The notes under the pieces are model-generated. The model had not been told where the DNA came from and ran no database searches. It worked only from the letters and a program-made list of their open reading frames with translations. Shown one piece after another: positions 18,669 through 28,740 of a stretch of DNA of 64,000 bases; the first letter of the stretch is position 1, and each line of letters opens with the position of its first letter. Location: assembly GCA_903825465.1 (NCBI GenBank), contig CAIKAR010000018.1, positions 1-64,000 of the forward strand, written 5' to 3'. The stretch comes from an uncultured Hyphomicrobiales bacterium. GTDB lineage: Bacteria; Pseudomonadota; Alphaproteobacteria; Rhizobiales; Beijerinckiaceae. The position numbers and the translations under genes are program-made.

Positions 18669-19682
18669 CTACCGCCAATACGCGAAGCCCATGCCGCTGC
18701 CTGTGCCGGCGATGGAGCGGTACAGAGGCTGATAGTCGACCAGGGTCATCTTGAGCCCCACCGAATCCATCGCCGATTTCGTCGGAATCCAGTTCTTTAA
18801 TTCTGAATTGCCGGAGCGGTAGTAGTTGTCGGGGAAGGCCAGCAGTTTCGTCGGGTCGCGGTCGGCGAAGGCTTCCAAAAAGTCGCGGTCGAATTTTTCG
18901 TCCACCACGAAATGCGTCATGCCGCCAGAGCCGAGGATGGCGACGCGCAGGTCCTTGTCCCAATCCTGGATCGCCTTCGCCAGCGCGACGCCCATGTCGT
19001 AGCAGCGCCGCCCGCCCGGCCGGTTCGGCGGATAGAAGGTGTTGGTGAAAACAGGCACGCAAGGTGGCGCGTTGTCGCCCATGACGCGCTGATAATAGAA
19101 GCCGAACGCATGCGGAATGCCGGTCAGGCGCGACTGTTTGCGCTCGGGCATCACGCTCGACACGGCGACGTCGAAATTCTGCTCCATCATTTTTTCGATG
19201 AGGTGCAGGCCGAGCGCGGGATGGCCCGGATAGGTCTTCGCCACCTTCGGATGATGGTTGGGTTCGGCGAGCTCGACGCCGGGTCCCAGCAGCTTCTTCT
19301 GCTCGTCGGAGAAAGGCACGTTGTCGAGCCGTTCGCCGTAATAGACCATCACGGCGGGCTGGTTGTCGTCGCCCATGATCTCCTGCTGGTCGTTGCCGAG
19401 CATGACGACCACGTCGGGTTTCACTTCCGCGAAGACGCGCTCGAGCTCGGCGATGGCCTTCTGGCAGGCGTCGAAGCGTTTTTGCCGAACCGGCAACTCG
19501 ATTTGCGGGCCGAAGTTCTCTGGCGCGCGCAACTCGGTCAATTGGGTGAAATTGTATTGCTTGCCGCGGAATTCGAGCGCGGGATTGTTGATGTCGGCCT
19601 GCACGCGCCCGGTCCAGAGCTCCGGCGGCGTGCCGAGCAGCGGACCATGCGAGGCGACCATGCCGAGTACGATCTTTGCCAT
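18669..19682 (-). CDS. LigB-type class III extradiol ring-cleavage dioxygenase
   Basis: A 337-residue protein starting MAKIVLGMVASHGPLL, with the early His12 expected of the LigB iron site. Further family features are VVVMLGNDQQEI, HPALGLHLIEKM, GIPHAFGFYYQRVM and the late AILGSGGMTHFV. LigB-family enzymes use iron to open catecholic rings next to the hydroxyl pair, as in protocatechuate 4,5-dioxygenase. The substrate here is not determined and no small LigA subunit gene is found. The gene is second in a unit whose first gene is an EamA transporter ending 12 bp upstream. The opposite strand beyond the transporter carries two ACMSD-like amidohydrolases, so a shared aromatic pathway is likely. 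Confidence 0.83.
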   Translation of the reverse strand: MAKIVLGMVASHGPLLGTPPELWTGRVQADINNPALEFRGKQYNFTQLTELRAPENFGPQIELPVRQKRFDACQKAIAELERVFAEVKPDVVVMLGNDQQEIMGDDNQPAVMVYYGERLDNVPFSDEQKKLLGPGVELAEPNHHPKVAKTYPGHPALGLHLIEKMMEQNFDVAVSSVMPERKQSRLTGIPHAFGFYYQRVMGDNAPPCVPVFTNTFYPPNRPGGRRCYDMGVALAKAIQDWDKDLRVAILGSGGMTHFVVDEKFDRDFLEAFADRDPTKLLAFPDNYYRSGNSELKNWIPTKSAMDSVGLKMTLVDYQPLYRSIAGTGSGMGFAYWR

Positions 19683-19694
19683 CTGGGTCTCCCT

Positions 19695-20636
19695 TTATGG
19701 CGCGGTTTTAGCGCGTTTTTTCTCGGTCAGCACCAAGTAAATCGACGCGGCGACGACCAGCGCCATGCCGGCCAAGCTCCACGGGCCGGGGATTTCGCCA
19801 AACAGCAAATAGCCCAGCGCGGCGGCGTACACGATGCGGGAATAGTCGAGCGGCGCGAGCGCCGTGGCGTCGCCAAGGGTCAGTCCCTTGGTGATCATCC
19901 CCTGGCCGACGATGCCCAGGAATCCGATGAAGATCAGCGGCGGCCATTCCCATGGCGTCGGCCAAATCCACGCCCACAACGCCAGCGGCAGCGACAGCGC
20001 GCTGTTCCAGAAAGCGTAGTAAAACATGATGACGCGCGGCTTCTCGGTGGTCGAAAGCTGCTTGATCGAGATGATGACAAGCGCGCCGAAAAACGAGCCG
20101 AAGGCGCCGACGATTGCGTTGGGGTCGAAGCCCGCCGTGAAAGGCCGCGCGTAAAGCAGCACGCCGGCGAAGCCGACGATCGACACAAACGTGCGCCTGA
20201 TGTTGCCGGCGTCGCCAAGCATGACGAGCGCGAGGGGAATGGTGAACAGCGGGCGCGAGAACTGCAACGCCATGGAGTCGGCGAGCAACATATGGGTGAT
20301 CGTCCAGAAGAAGCACGCGTTGCCCGCCGCGCCCAGCGCGCCGCGAGTGAAATGCATGAACGGACGCTTGGTGCGGAAGGGCTCGCCGGGATCCCGCGCG
20401 AAGACTGGCAGCACGAACAGGAAGCCGACGAAGTTGCGGAAGAAATTGAGCTCGAAACTCGGCAGCCGCGCGCCGAGGTCTTTGGTCACCGCCGCCATCA
20501 CGACAAGCAGAAGCGAGCCGAGCGAGACATAGGCGGCGCCTTTCCCGGCCGAGCTCTGGCCGCTGAAGCGCGACCAGGCGCGCGCGACGGCGCCGCGCGG
20601 CGCCACGTCCTCCCGCGCGAGGGGCGATTGCGTCAT
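19695..20636 (-). CDS. EamA/DMT family transporter
   Basis: A 313-residue membrane protein with about ten hydrophobic helices in two EamA repeats. The first follows a 35-residue cytoplasmic tail (from YVSLGSLLLVVMAAVTKDLG) and the second contains GFLGIVGQGMITKGLTLGDA and YSRIVYAAALGYLLFGEIPG. DMT transporters move small metabolites, most often outward. It is the first gene of the unit with the LigB dioxygenase, so it may carry an aromatic compound or relieve its toxicity. Start at ATG 20636 is plausible, but the long N-terminal tail could mean a shorter form. The 125-bp gap to the divergent amidohydrolase gene holds both promoters. Confidence 0.85.
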   Translation of the reverse strand: MTQSPLAREDVAPRGAVARAWSRFSGQSSAGKGAAYVSLGSLLLVVMAAVTKDLGARLPSFELNFFRNFVGFLFVLPVFARDPGEPFRTKRPFMHFTRGALGAAGNACFFWTITHMLLADSMALQFSRPLFTIPLALVMLGDAGNIRRTFVSIVGFAGVLLYARPFTAGFDPNAIVGAFGSFFGALVIISIKQLSTTEKPRVIMFYYAFWNSALSLPLALWAWIWPTPWEWPPLIFIGFLGIVGQGMITKGLTLGDATALAPLDYSRIVYAAALGYLLFGEIPGPWSLAGMALVVAASIYLVLTEKKRAKTAP

Positions 20637-20698
20637 GGGGCAGGGATAGCGGGGACGCGGGCGGGTGGCAATTCGGGGGTCGATTCGCCGCGCGGGAT

Positions 20699-20728
20699 TT
20701 GTTCCTTTGATGCCGTTTCCGCTACACT
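20699..20728 (+). promoter_or_regulatory. Possible sigma-70 promoter of the amidohydrolase unit
   Basis: TTGTTC and TACACT are separated by 18 bp, placing the start of transcription about 25 bp before the GTG at 20762. This is a modest match to the housekeeping consensus and was chosen for its position. Confidence 0.35.
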
Positions 20729-20761
20729 GTCCCGCCGGCGCGTTCGGCGAAGGGAGAAGCC

Positions 20762-21829
20762 GTGACCGCCGCCGTGCAAACCATCGATTGCGACACGCAT
20801 CCCTCGGTGCCGGACCTCGCGGCGTTGTTGCCGCACATGGAGCCGTTCTGGCGGGACTCGATTGTCGAGCGCGGGATCGATTCCATCGAGACCGCCAGCT
20901 ATCCGCCGAAATCGCCTTTGACCGCGCGGCCGGACTGGAAGGGCGGGCGCAAGCAGGCCGCGGCCACGCCCGCGTTGTTGGCGCGCGATGTGTTCGATGG
21001 GCTTGGCGCCGACCTCGCCATTCTCAATCCGCTTTACGGCGTGCAACTCGTGCTCAACGAAGACATGGCGCGGGCTTTCACGCGCGCGTTGAACGATTGG
21101 GTCAAAGCCGAATGGCTTGACCGCGATCCCCGTTTGCGCGCCTCGATCGTGTTGCCGATGCACAATGTCGAGCACGCGGTCGACGAGCTCGAACGCTGCG
21201 CCGGCGACAGGCGCTTCGTGCAAGCGATGATGCTGGTGGGGTCGGAGACGCCGCTCGGGCGCCGGCATTGGTGGCCGCTGTACGAGCGGCTGGAAAAGCT
21301 CGGAATGCCGCTTGGAATTCACGCGGGCTCGAGTTTCCGCAATCCCGTGACCTCGCTTGGCTGGCCCTCCTATTTCATGGAAGACTACGCGGCGCAGGCG
21401 CAGGCTTTTCAGTCCGCGTTGACGAGCCTCGTCACCGAGGGCGTGTTCGCGCGGTGCCCGGCGCTGAAGGTTGTGCTGATGGAATCGGGAGTCACCTGGC
21501 TGCCGGCCTTCATGTGGCGCCTGTCGAAGTTCTGGCGCGGGTTGCGCTTCGAAGTGCCGTGGGTTGATCGGCCGCCGATGGACATCGTGCGCGACCATGT
21601 GCGCCTGACGATCCAGCCACTCGACGCGCCCGACGACGCGGAGGGCGTGGCGCGCCTGATTGATCAGTTCAACTCCGACGACATGCTGCTCTACGCCAGC
21701 GACTACCCCCACTGGCAGTTCGACGGCGCGGCCGCCATGCCGCCGGGCCTGTCGCCGGCGCTGGCGAAAAAGATTAGAATGGACAATCCGCTCGCCACTT
21801 ATTCCCGTCTCGCCGAGGCCACGCCATGA
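20762..21829 (+). CDS. ACMSD-like amidohydrolase, first of a pair
   Basis: A 355-residue protein with a GTG start preceded by AAGGGAGAAG. It begins TAAVQTIDCDTHPSVPD, giving the metal motif Asp11-x-His13. The barrel continues with His186 in PLGIHAGSS, then VLMESGVTWLPAFMWRLSK, then Asp313 and His316 in YASDYPHWQFD. These are the marks of the ACMSD branch of amidohydrolases (amidohydrolase 2), which decarboxylate or hydrolyse aromatic acids and ring-cleavage products, usually with zinc or manganese. It overlaps the next gene by 4 bp (ATGA), so the two are translated together. Its substrate may be linked to the divergent LigB dioxygenase. Confidence 0.85.
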   Translation: MTAAVQTIDCDTHPSVPDLAALLPHMEPFWRDSIVERGIDSIETASYPPKSPLTARPDWKGGRKQAAATPALLARDVFDGLGADLAILNPLYGVQLVLNEDMARAFTRALNDWVKAEWLDRDPRLRASIVLPMHNVEHAVDELERCAGDRRFVQAMMLVGSETPLGRRHWWPLYERLEKLGMPLGIHAGSSFRNPVTSLGWPSYFMEDYAAQAQAFQSALTSLVTEGVFARCPALKVVLMESGVTWLPAFMWRLSKFWRGLRFEVPWVDRPPMDIVRDHVRLTIQPLDAPDDAEGVARLIDQFNSDDMLLYASDYPHWQFDGAAAMPPGLSPALAKKIRMDNPLATYSRLAEATP

Positions 21830-22929
21830 CGCGCGAACTCCTGCGTCCCGATCCCGACAAGCCGACCAACCGGCTCTCCGTCATCGATTGCGACATCCAT
21901 CCGAAGACATCGCTGGACGATCTCAAGCCGTTTCTCGCCCGGCATTGGTGGGACATGCTGGAGATGTATGGCGCGCGGCCGCGGCATGGCTTCGCCAGCG
22001 GCTTTCCCTATCCTAAATCGCAGCCGCAGGCGGCGCGGCGCGACGCGTGGCCACCCGGCGGCGGCTTGCCGGGCCGCGATCTCAAATTCATGCGCGATCA
22101 GTTGCTGGATTTCCACGACATGGACTTCGGCGTCATGAACTTCCTGTCGCCGACTGGGCAGGGCGCGCAGAATTCCGACCTTTCGGTCGCTATGGCCTAC
22201 GCGGCGAACGAGGCCGCGCGGGTGAAATGGACGGGGCCGGAGCCGCGTCTCAAGGCTTCCATGGTCGTGCCCTACGGGGATGGCGCGGAGTCGGCGAAGG
22301 AGATCGAACGCCTGGCTGGCATGCCCGATTATTGTCAGGTGCAGATGCTGAGCCGCACGAGCGAACTCGCGGGCAAGAAGCGCTACTGGCCGATCTACGA
22401 GGCGGCGAGCGCGCATGGCCTGCCGGTGAGCTTCCACGTGTTTGGCTACAGCGGCTGGCCTTCGACGAGTTCGGGCTGGGCCTCTTTCTACATCGAGGAA
22501 ATGGCCGAGCATTGCACGTCGTGCCAGTCGCTGCTGTCGAGCCTTGTGATCGAGGGCGTGTTCGAGCGTTTTCCACGGCTGAAGGTGGTGCTGATCGAGG
22601 CGGGCTTCGCGTGGCTGCCGGCGTTGGCGCACCGGCTCGACCGCGCGTGGACGCGGCTGCGCGCCGAGACGCCGCATCTCAAGCGCCCGCCCTCCGAATA
22701 CATCCGCGAGCATGTGTGGGTGACGACGCAGCCGATGGAGGAGACCGAGAAGCCCGAACATCTCACGCAAACCATGGAAGCGATTGGCTGGGACCGCATC
22801 CTGTTCGCCACCGACTATCCCCATTGGGATTTCGACGATCCCCGCCACTCGCTGCCGACCACGCTGACAGCGGCGCAGCGCCGCATGATCTTGTCGGAAA
22901 ACGCCCGCAAACTCTATGGATTCGCGTGA
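21826..22929 (+). CDS. ACMSD-like amidohydrolase, second of a pair
   Basis: A 367-residue relative of the preceding gene, with Asp23-x-His25 in VIDCDIHPKTS. The C-terminal site FATDYPHWDFDDP resembles that of its neighbour. A middle segment VSFHVFGYSGWPS supplies the barrel histidine, and VVLIEAGFAWLPALAHRLDRAW is the conserved helix. Although the two genes are clearly related, the first 100 residues differ strongly, so they are not a recent duplicate. They might form a heteromer or act on successive intermediates. The Rieske gene starts inside its stop codon (TGATG), so all three are one operon. Confidence 0.85.
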   Translation: MTRELLRPDPDKPTNRLSVIDCDIHPKTSLDDLKPFLARHWWDMLEMYGARPRHGFASGFPYPKSQPQAARRDAWPPGGGLPGRDLKFMRDQLLDFHDMDFGVMNFLSPTGQGAQNSDLSVAMAYAANEAARVKWTGPEPRLKASMVVPYGDGAESAKEIERLAGMPDYCQVQMLSRTSELAGKKRYWPIYEAASAHGLPVSFHVFGYSGWPSTSSGWASFYIEEMAEHCTSCQSLLSSLVIEGVFERFPRLKVVLIEAGFAWLPALAHRLDRAWTRLRAETPHLKRPPSEYIREHVWVTTQPMEETEKPEHLTQTMEAIGWDRILFATDYPHWDFDDPRHSLPTTLTAAQRRMILSENARKLYGFA

Positions 22930-23342
22930 TGGCGCGGCATGTGGCGGCGGCGGCGTCGGAGATCGCGCCGGGTGGACGCAAGTTGGTGGAGGTCGCCGGC
23001 CGCGCCATCGTGGTCTTCAACCTCGCCGGCGATTTTTTCGCGCTGGCGAACCGTTGTCCGCATCAGGCCGGCGAACTCGCCAAGGGCGCGCTGTGCGGCC
23101 TCGTCAAATCGACCGAACCCGGCGTCTATGAATATTCCCGGCGGGGCGAAATGATCCGCTGCCCCTGGCATTCCTGGGAGTTCGACATTCGCACCGGGCA
23201 GAGCTGGTGCGACCCCCAGCGCATCCGCGCGCGGCGATACGACGTGAAGGTCGCGCGCGGGTCGGAACTGGTGGAGGGGCCATACGTCGCCGAGAGTTTC
23301 AAGGTGGCGGTCGAGAACGACTATCTGGTCATCGAGATTTAG
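22929..23342 (+). CDS. Rieske [2Fe-2S] ferredoxin-like protein
   Basis: A 137-residue protein whose ATG shares one base with the preceding stop. The iron-sulfur ligands are Cys43-Pro-His45 in NRCPHQAGEL and Cys78-Pro-Trp-His81 in RCPWHSWEF, a complete Rieske motif. The insert between them is longer than in classical dioxygenase ferredoxins. No oxygenase alpha subunit or reductase is encoded nearby. It could supply electrons to an oxygenase elsewhere or serve as a stand-alone ferredoxin-like subunit. Its coupling to the two amidohydrolases suggests aromatic metabolism. The 3' end overlaps the convergent TauD gene by 14 bp. Confidence 0.87.
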   Translation: MARHVAAAASEIAPGGRKLVEVAGRAIVVFNLAGDFFALANRCPHQAGELAKGALCGLVKSTEPGVYEYSRRGEMIRCPWHSWEFDIRTGQSWCDPQRIRARRYDVKVARGSELVEGPYVAESFKVAVENDYLVIEI

Positions 23343-24258
23343 CGGGCGCCGAGGCGCCGCCCTGGTCTGGCCACGCCGCCGCCACCGGTTCTCCCGATAT
23401 CGTCACGCGCCGCATTGATCGGCGCTCCGTCGCGGGAAAATCCGTCCGCGCGTGGATGCTGCACAGATTGTCCCACATCAAGAGATCGCCGACCCGCCAT
23501 TTGTGTGTGTACTTGATCTCCGGCGCCTCGGTGTAGTCGTAGATCTCCTCAAGAATCCGGCTTGCCTCCGCGTCGTCCACGCCTTCGATGCGGTGGCTCA
23601 TGAGACGGTTGACGTAAAGAGCGGGGCGACCAGTTTCCGGATGGCGCAACACCATCGGCTGCCACGCGTGTTTCACGTCCTCGACCGGAATGGCGCCGAG
23701 ATCGAGACGACGGTCTTGAACCTCGTCGAAGGCTTGCAACACCCGCTTGGCGCGGATGGTTTCCTTCAGCGGCCGCGGCAGGTTTTCCCAGGCCGCGTAC
23801 ATGTTGCAGAACATCGTGTCGCCGCCCGTCTTCGGCACCTCCATCGAATAGAGGAACGAGGCGCGGTTGGGTGCGGCGGCGTAGCACATGTCGTGGTGGA
23901 ACCAGAGCTCGCCGTCGGGCAGGACGCCAATGGGCTTGCCGTCGACGCGGATGTTCGACACCAGCATCTCCTCGGAACTGTAATCCGGCCCCTCGTGGGC
24001 GCGCGGGCGTTTGGTCGGCAGCGCCCCGGCGCGCGCGCCAATGGTTCCGAAAGCCCCGCAAAAGGCGCGTTGCTGGTCCTTGTCGAGTCTTTGGTCGCGG
24101 AACAGCATCAACCCCTCGCCCTCGAACTGCCAGGCGCGCCGGAGCACGGCGATGGTCTCCACGTCGAGTGGGCGCGAGATGTCGAGGCCGCGGACCTCGA
24201 CGCCGATGGCGGGCGACAATCTGTGGGTTGTGAAAGATGTGCTGGCGGCGACCGACAT
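23329..24258 (-). CDS. TauD/TfdA family iron and 2-oxoglutarate-dependent dioxygenase
   Basis: A 309-residue protein. The iron ligands are His121-His-Asp123 in WFHHDMCYAAAP and His269 in CSIHARTDFP, followed by an arginine-rich R279-R280 region that would bind 2-oxoglutarate. Other family features are GLDISRPLDVETI and GDLLMWDN. These enzymes oxidise sulfonates, phenoxyacids or related acids using oxygen and 2-oxoglutarate. The substrate is unknown. It resembles the second TauD-type gene at 37226 in layout. Its ATG lies 66 bp from the helicase stop, upstream on the same strand. Its stop overlaps the Rieske gene end-to-end. Confidence 0.87.
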   Translation of the reverse strand: MSVAASTSFTTHRLSPAIGVEVRGLDISRPLDVETIAVLRRAWQFEGEGLMLFRDQRLDKDQQRAFCGAFGTIGARAGALPTKRPRAHEGPDYSSEEMLVSNIRVDGKPIGVLPDGELWFHHDMCYAAAPNRASFLYSMEVPKTGGDTMFCNMYAAWENLPRPLKETIRAKRVLQAFDEVQDRRLDLGAIPVEDVKHAWQPMVLRHPETGRPALYVNRLMSHRIEGVDDAEASRILEEIYDYTEAPEIKYTHKWRVGDLLMWDNLCSIHARTDFPATERRSMRRVTISGEPVAAAWPDQGGASAPAKSR

Positions 24259-24324
24259 GGGCGCGTTTCTCCCGCGGATTTGGCTGGAGATTAGGCCGCG
24301 CGCGGCGCCAGTGGAAGGGGCGTT

Positions 24325-25956
<1,632 letters not shown>

Positions 25957-26092
25957 CGAGTATTTTGCCTGGGCGGCGGGGCCCGGAGGGCGATTTCGCC
26001 GCATCGACGCGTATTTCGGGGGAAAGCTCGCCGCACGGTTTGCGGCGGAATCGGTTGACGGGCACGCGTCGGCCTCTCGTCATCCGCGCGTA

Positions 26093-26120
26093 CACATAGT
26101 GGCCGATTTTGAATTGTCAA
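26093..26120 (-). promoter_or_regulatory. Sigma-70-like promoter of the DEAD-box helicase gene
   Basis: On the minus strand a perfect -35 TTGACA is followed after 16 bp by TATGTG as a -10. It lies in the AT-richer part of the gap upstream of the helicase. The start of transcription would be near 26085, leaving a leader of about 130 nt. Confidence 0.45.
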
Positions 26121-26196
26121 CGAAAATCAAAGGCGAAATGCCGCATGTGCCCGCGAAAACCCGAATTCCCGTGGAATCGGGCCGAAATCGCCGTCC

Positions 26197-26517
26197 CTAT
26201 TTTCGAACGCCCGTGCAAGGGTCGAGGATGATCGGCTGGGAAAGGTTGTTCGGGATGGAGCCTATCGGCGTGTAATCGACGGTCACCTGTTGATTCGTTT
26301 CGTTGCCGCCGCCGGGACGGGGCAACGACGCCACTGCGCGGCTGTACCTGTCCGCGACCTGGCTGCTCACCGTGGTCATCACGCCGCCATCGCGCGACGC
26401 TTTGTCTAGAAAGCTCGCGCCGCCAATCGAGGCCAGGGCGACCGCGAAGGCCATCAGGCTGATCGACTTGACGACGTCGCCGCGCTCGTCCGTCCAGAAC
26501 TTCCGAAGCTGCCCCAT
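26197..26517 (-). CDS. Small membrane-anchored protein of unknown function
   Basis: A 106-residue protein starting MGQLRKFWTDERGD, using an ATG with AGGCGG 7 bp upstream; a longer reading from 26544 is possible. One transmembrane helix at about residues 16-36 (SISLMAFAVALASIGGASF) follows a charged DERGD turn, reminiscent of Flp-type pilin leaders but without a clear prepilin cleavage site or the GLI/Y-Glu motif. The outside part is hydrophilic, with NETNQQVTVDYTP and a single late cysteine. No function can be assigned. It has no obvious operon partner; the Bug receptor at 26594 begins upstream on the same strand. Confidence 0.6.
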   Translation of the reverse strand: MGQLRKFWTDERGDVVKSISLMAFAVALASIGGASFLDKASRDGGVMTTVSSQVADRYSRAVASLPRPGGGNETNQQVTVDYTPIGSIPNNLSQPIILDPCTGVRK

Positions 26518-26593
26518 GTGCGCACCGCCTTTCGCGCGCATCATGGTGGAACAGGGTAAACACGGGGTTACGCCCGGTCGGGGATGCTCGCCG

Positions 26594-27640
26594 TCACTCG
26601 GTTTTTCCGCCCGGCGGTTCGATGGCGTCCCTCGCCTTGGCGATCAAATCCGGCGGCGCGTCGATCGTTTCGCGCGCGACCTGCGCGATATAGTCGCCAT
26701 TCGACGGGTTCATATCGAGTTCGAGCTTGGTCGTTTCGGCGATGAATTCAGGGTCTTTCACGGTCATGTCGAAGGCGCGGCGTAGGGCCGCGTAGCGCGC
26801 GTCGGGAATGTCCGGCGGCGCCAGAAACGGCTTGCCCATGGCGACCGACGACGAAATCAGCTTCAGTACCGCTTGTTGCTCGGGTGTTTTACCGAGTTCG
26901 TACATCAGCGGCACATCGGGCAGGTCCGCCTCGCGCACGCCGCCAACCTGAACAAGGACATTGACGAGCTTGTCGCGGAGCCATTCCGGCCGTTCGGCCA
27001 GAAAACTTCGGTAGCTCGCGCCGCCGCGCGCGACGACTTCTCCGCGCGTCATGGCCAGATCGATTTCGGCGCTCGAATTGTAGCCGAGCACGACCTTCCA
27101 TTTCGTGCCGACGATCTTGTTCATCGCGGTGGGGTAAAGGAACGTGCCAGACCCGGTGCCCGTCGCGCCGGTCGTGACTTCGCCCGCGAACACGTCGTCC
27201 ATGGTCTTGACGCCGGACTTCGCCCAGGCGACGGACAACAGGTTGCTGATGCCCAGCGACCCAATCCATTTTATTTTACGCGCGTCGAAGCGCACTCCTT
27301 TGCCGTCGAGCGCCTGCACCATCGGGATGGCGTTGTTGACGATGGCGATCCAGGTGCCGTCCTTCGGCGCCTGATTGTACATGTAGTTTGTCGCCAGCAC
27401 GTGGCCGGCGCCAGGCATGTTCTTGACCACGAACGACGGCGCGCCCGGCAAGTATTTTGGCAGGTAGCGGCCGATGGTGCGGGCGGCGAGGTCGTAGGCG
27501 CCGCCGGGGCCGGTGGATGTCACAATGGTGACGGTCTTGCCCTTGTAGAAATCCTCGATGGGATCGGCGCGGACGCTTGCGCAATCGAATGACGCGAGTG
27601 AAAGCGCCAGCGCGCCGAAAATCAACCGTGTTGAATTCAT
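26594..27640 (-). CDS. TTT family receptor, long subtype (first of three near a bicupin)
   Basis: A 348-residue secreted protein (signal ending CASVRADP). It begins IEDFYKGKTVTIVTSTGPGG and contains LPGAPSFVVKNMPGAGHVLA, DLPDVPLMYELG and KPFLAPPDIPDARYAALRRA. These motifs define a subtype longer than classical Bug receptors that occurs five times in this window. The fold suggests binding of carboxylates for a tripartite tricarboxylate transporter, though no membrane subunits are nearby. It overlaps the preceding bicupin gene by 4 bp, strongly linking the ligand to that enzyme, for instance a hydroxybenzoate-type acid. Confidence 0.82.
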   Translation of the reverse strand: MNSTRLIFGALALSLASFDCASVRADPIEDFYKGKTVTIVTSTGPGGAYDLAARTIGRYLPKYLPGAPSFVVKNMPGAGHVLATNYMYNQAPKDGTWIAIVNNAIPMVQALDGKGVRFDARKIKWIGSLGISNLLSVAWAKSGVKTMDDVFAGEVTTGATGTGSGTFLYPTAMNKIVGTKWKVVLGYNSSAEIDLAMTRGEVVARGGASYRSFLAERPEWLRDKLVNVLVQVGGVREADLPDVPLMYELGKTPEQQAVLKLISSSVAMGKPFLAPPDIPDARYAALRRAFDMTVKDPEFIAETTKLELDMNPSNGDYIAQVARETIDAPPDLIAKARDAIEPPGGKTE

Positions 27641-28668
27641 GTGCCCGCGTATTCCTCTGTCAACAATCCAAGGCGGCGGTAGACCTCGCGGTCGCTGGTG
27701 ATCATCAGCCGCGCCTTGCCGTTTTTAGCCTTGTGCGAAATCCAGTTGCCGTGAGGCAGCGAGAACGTGTCCTTCGAGCCCCAATCCACATCTGTTTCGC
27801 CGACCCGGCTGACGCCCTCGCCCTCGACGACGCTGACGAGCGCGTGCGCCGACGTTCGGAAGGGGAGGGTTTCGACGCCTGGTTCGAGTTCAACGAGATG
27901 ACAATCAAGGAACGACATGCAGGGCCCGCCGTCCATTGGATTGGCGTAGCGCACGCGGCGCGCGCCATCGACATCGAGGGGCGAGGCGGCGACGGCGGCC
28001 TTCGCCTGCGCCCACGGATATCGGAACAGCGGCGAAAACGCGCGGGGCGCGTCCCCCGTCATCGGGTTCATGCCCATCGACACGAAGGCCGAGTCGGGCG
28101 TGTGTTTCGGCATATTGTTGGTGGGGCCGGGCTGAAAGGCGGCGGTGCCGAGATACCGATGCAGGCCGGCGTCGAGCACGTCGAGCCACATGATCGGCTT
28201 TGCGCCGCGGTGGGCGTGCTCGTGCCACGTCCAGCCCGGGGTTGTGACGAGGTCGCCCTCGGACATCTCGCATTCCTTGCCGTCGACGATGGTGACGGCG
28301 CCCTCGCCCTCGATGACGAAGCGCAGCGCGTTCATGGAGTGGCGGTGCGCGCGGGCGGCTTCGCCGGGTTTAAGCACCTGGATGTTGCCGGCGATGTTGG
28401 TCGTGGAGCCTACGAAAGGCTTTGGCAGCTGCGAATGTGGCGACATCAGTTGCAGCACGCGGCGCTCCACCGCCTTGGTGTCGCGCAGGGCCAGCGCTTC
28501 CTCGGCGAAGGCGCGCAATATGGGCCATTTCCAGCAATAGGGTTTTTCGGGGCCGCTCGGGGCGGCGTGCGCCGCCTCGTTTTCCCAAAGGGGAAAAACG
28601 TTTCCGGCGGCCCAGCCAGCCTTGATTTTCGCCTCGGCGGGATCGTTTGAAACGGCGTGCTCGGCCAT
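27637..28668 (-). CDS. Gentisate 1,2-dioxygenase-like bicupin
   Basis: A 343-residue protein with two cupin domains. The first contains His108 and His110 in RAHRHSMNAL and His149/His151 in WTWHEHAHRG, the expected iron ligands. The second (SFLDCHLVELEPGVETLPF, SLPHGNWISHKAKNG) is more divergent. The order and length match gentisate 1,2-dioxygenase and 1-hydroxy-2-naphthoate or salicylate dioxygenase relatives, which open rings carrying a carboxylate. The exact substrate is open. It overlaps the TTT receptor gene at its 3' end by 4 bp (ATGA), so transport and ring cleavage are coupled. Confidence 0.85.
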   Translation of the reverse strand: MAEHAVSNDPAEAKIKAGWAAGNVFPLWENEAAHAAPSGPEKPYCWKWPILRAFAEEALALRDTKAVERRVLQLMSPHSQLPKPFVGSTTNIAGNIQVLKPGEAARAHRHSMNALRFVIEGEGAVTIVDGKECEMSEGDLVTTPGWTWHEHAHRGAKPIMWLDVLDAGLHRYLGTAAFQPGPTNNMPKHTPDSAFVSMGMNPMTGDAPRAFSPLFRYPWAQAKAAVAASPLDVDGARRVRYANPMDGGPCMSFLDCHLVELEPGVETLPFRTSAHALVSVVEGEGVSRVGETDVDWGSKDTFSLPHGNWISHKAKNGKARLMITSDREVYRRLGLLTEEYAGT

Positions 28669-28740
28669 GGGATTTCCTCCGAAGTTCGTTGAAGCGTTGG
28701 GCGCGAGGCTATCAGAATTTCGAGCGCGCCGGCAAACCGC

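Noticed and set aside
18912-20765. A 617-codon plus-strand open frame opposite the LigB and EamA genes
   Set aside because: Its translation is charged and repetitive without family motifs, whereas the minus strand encodes clear LigB and EamA proteins.
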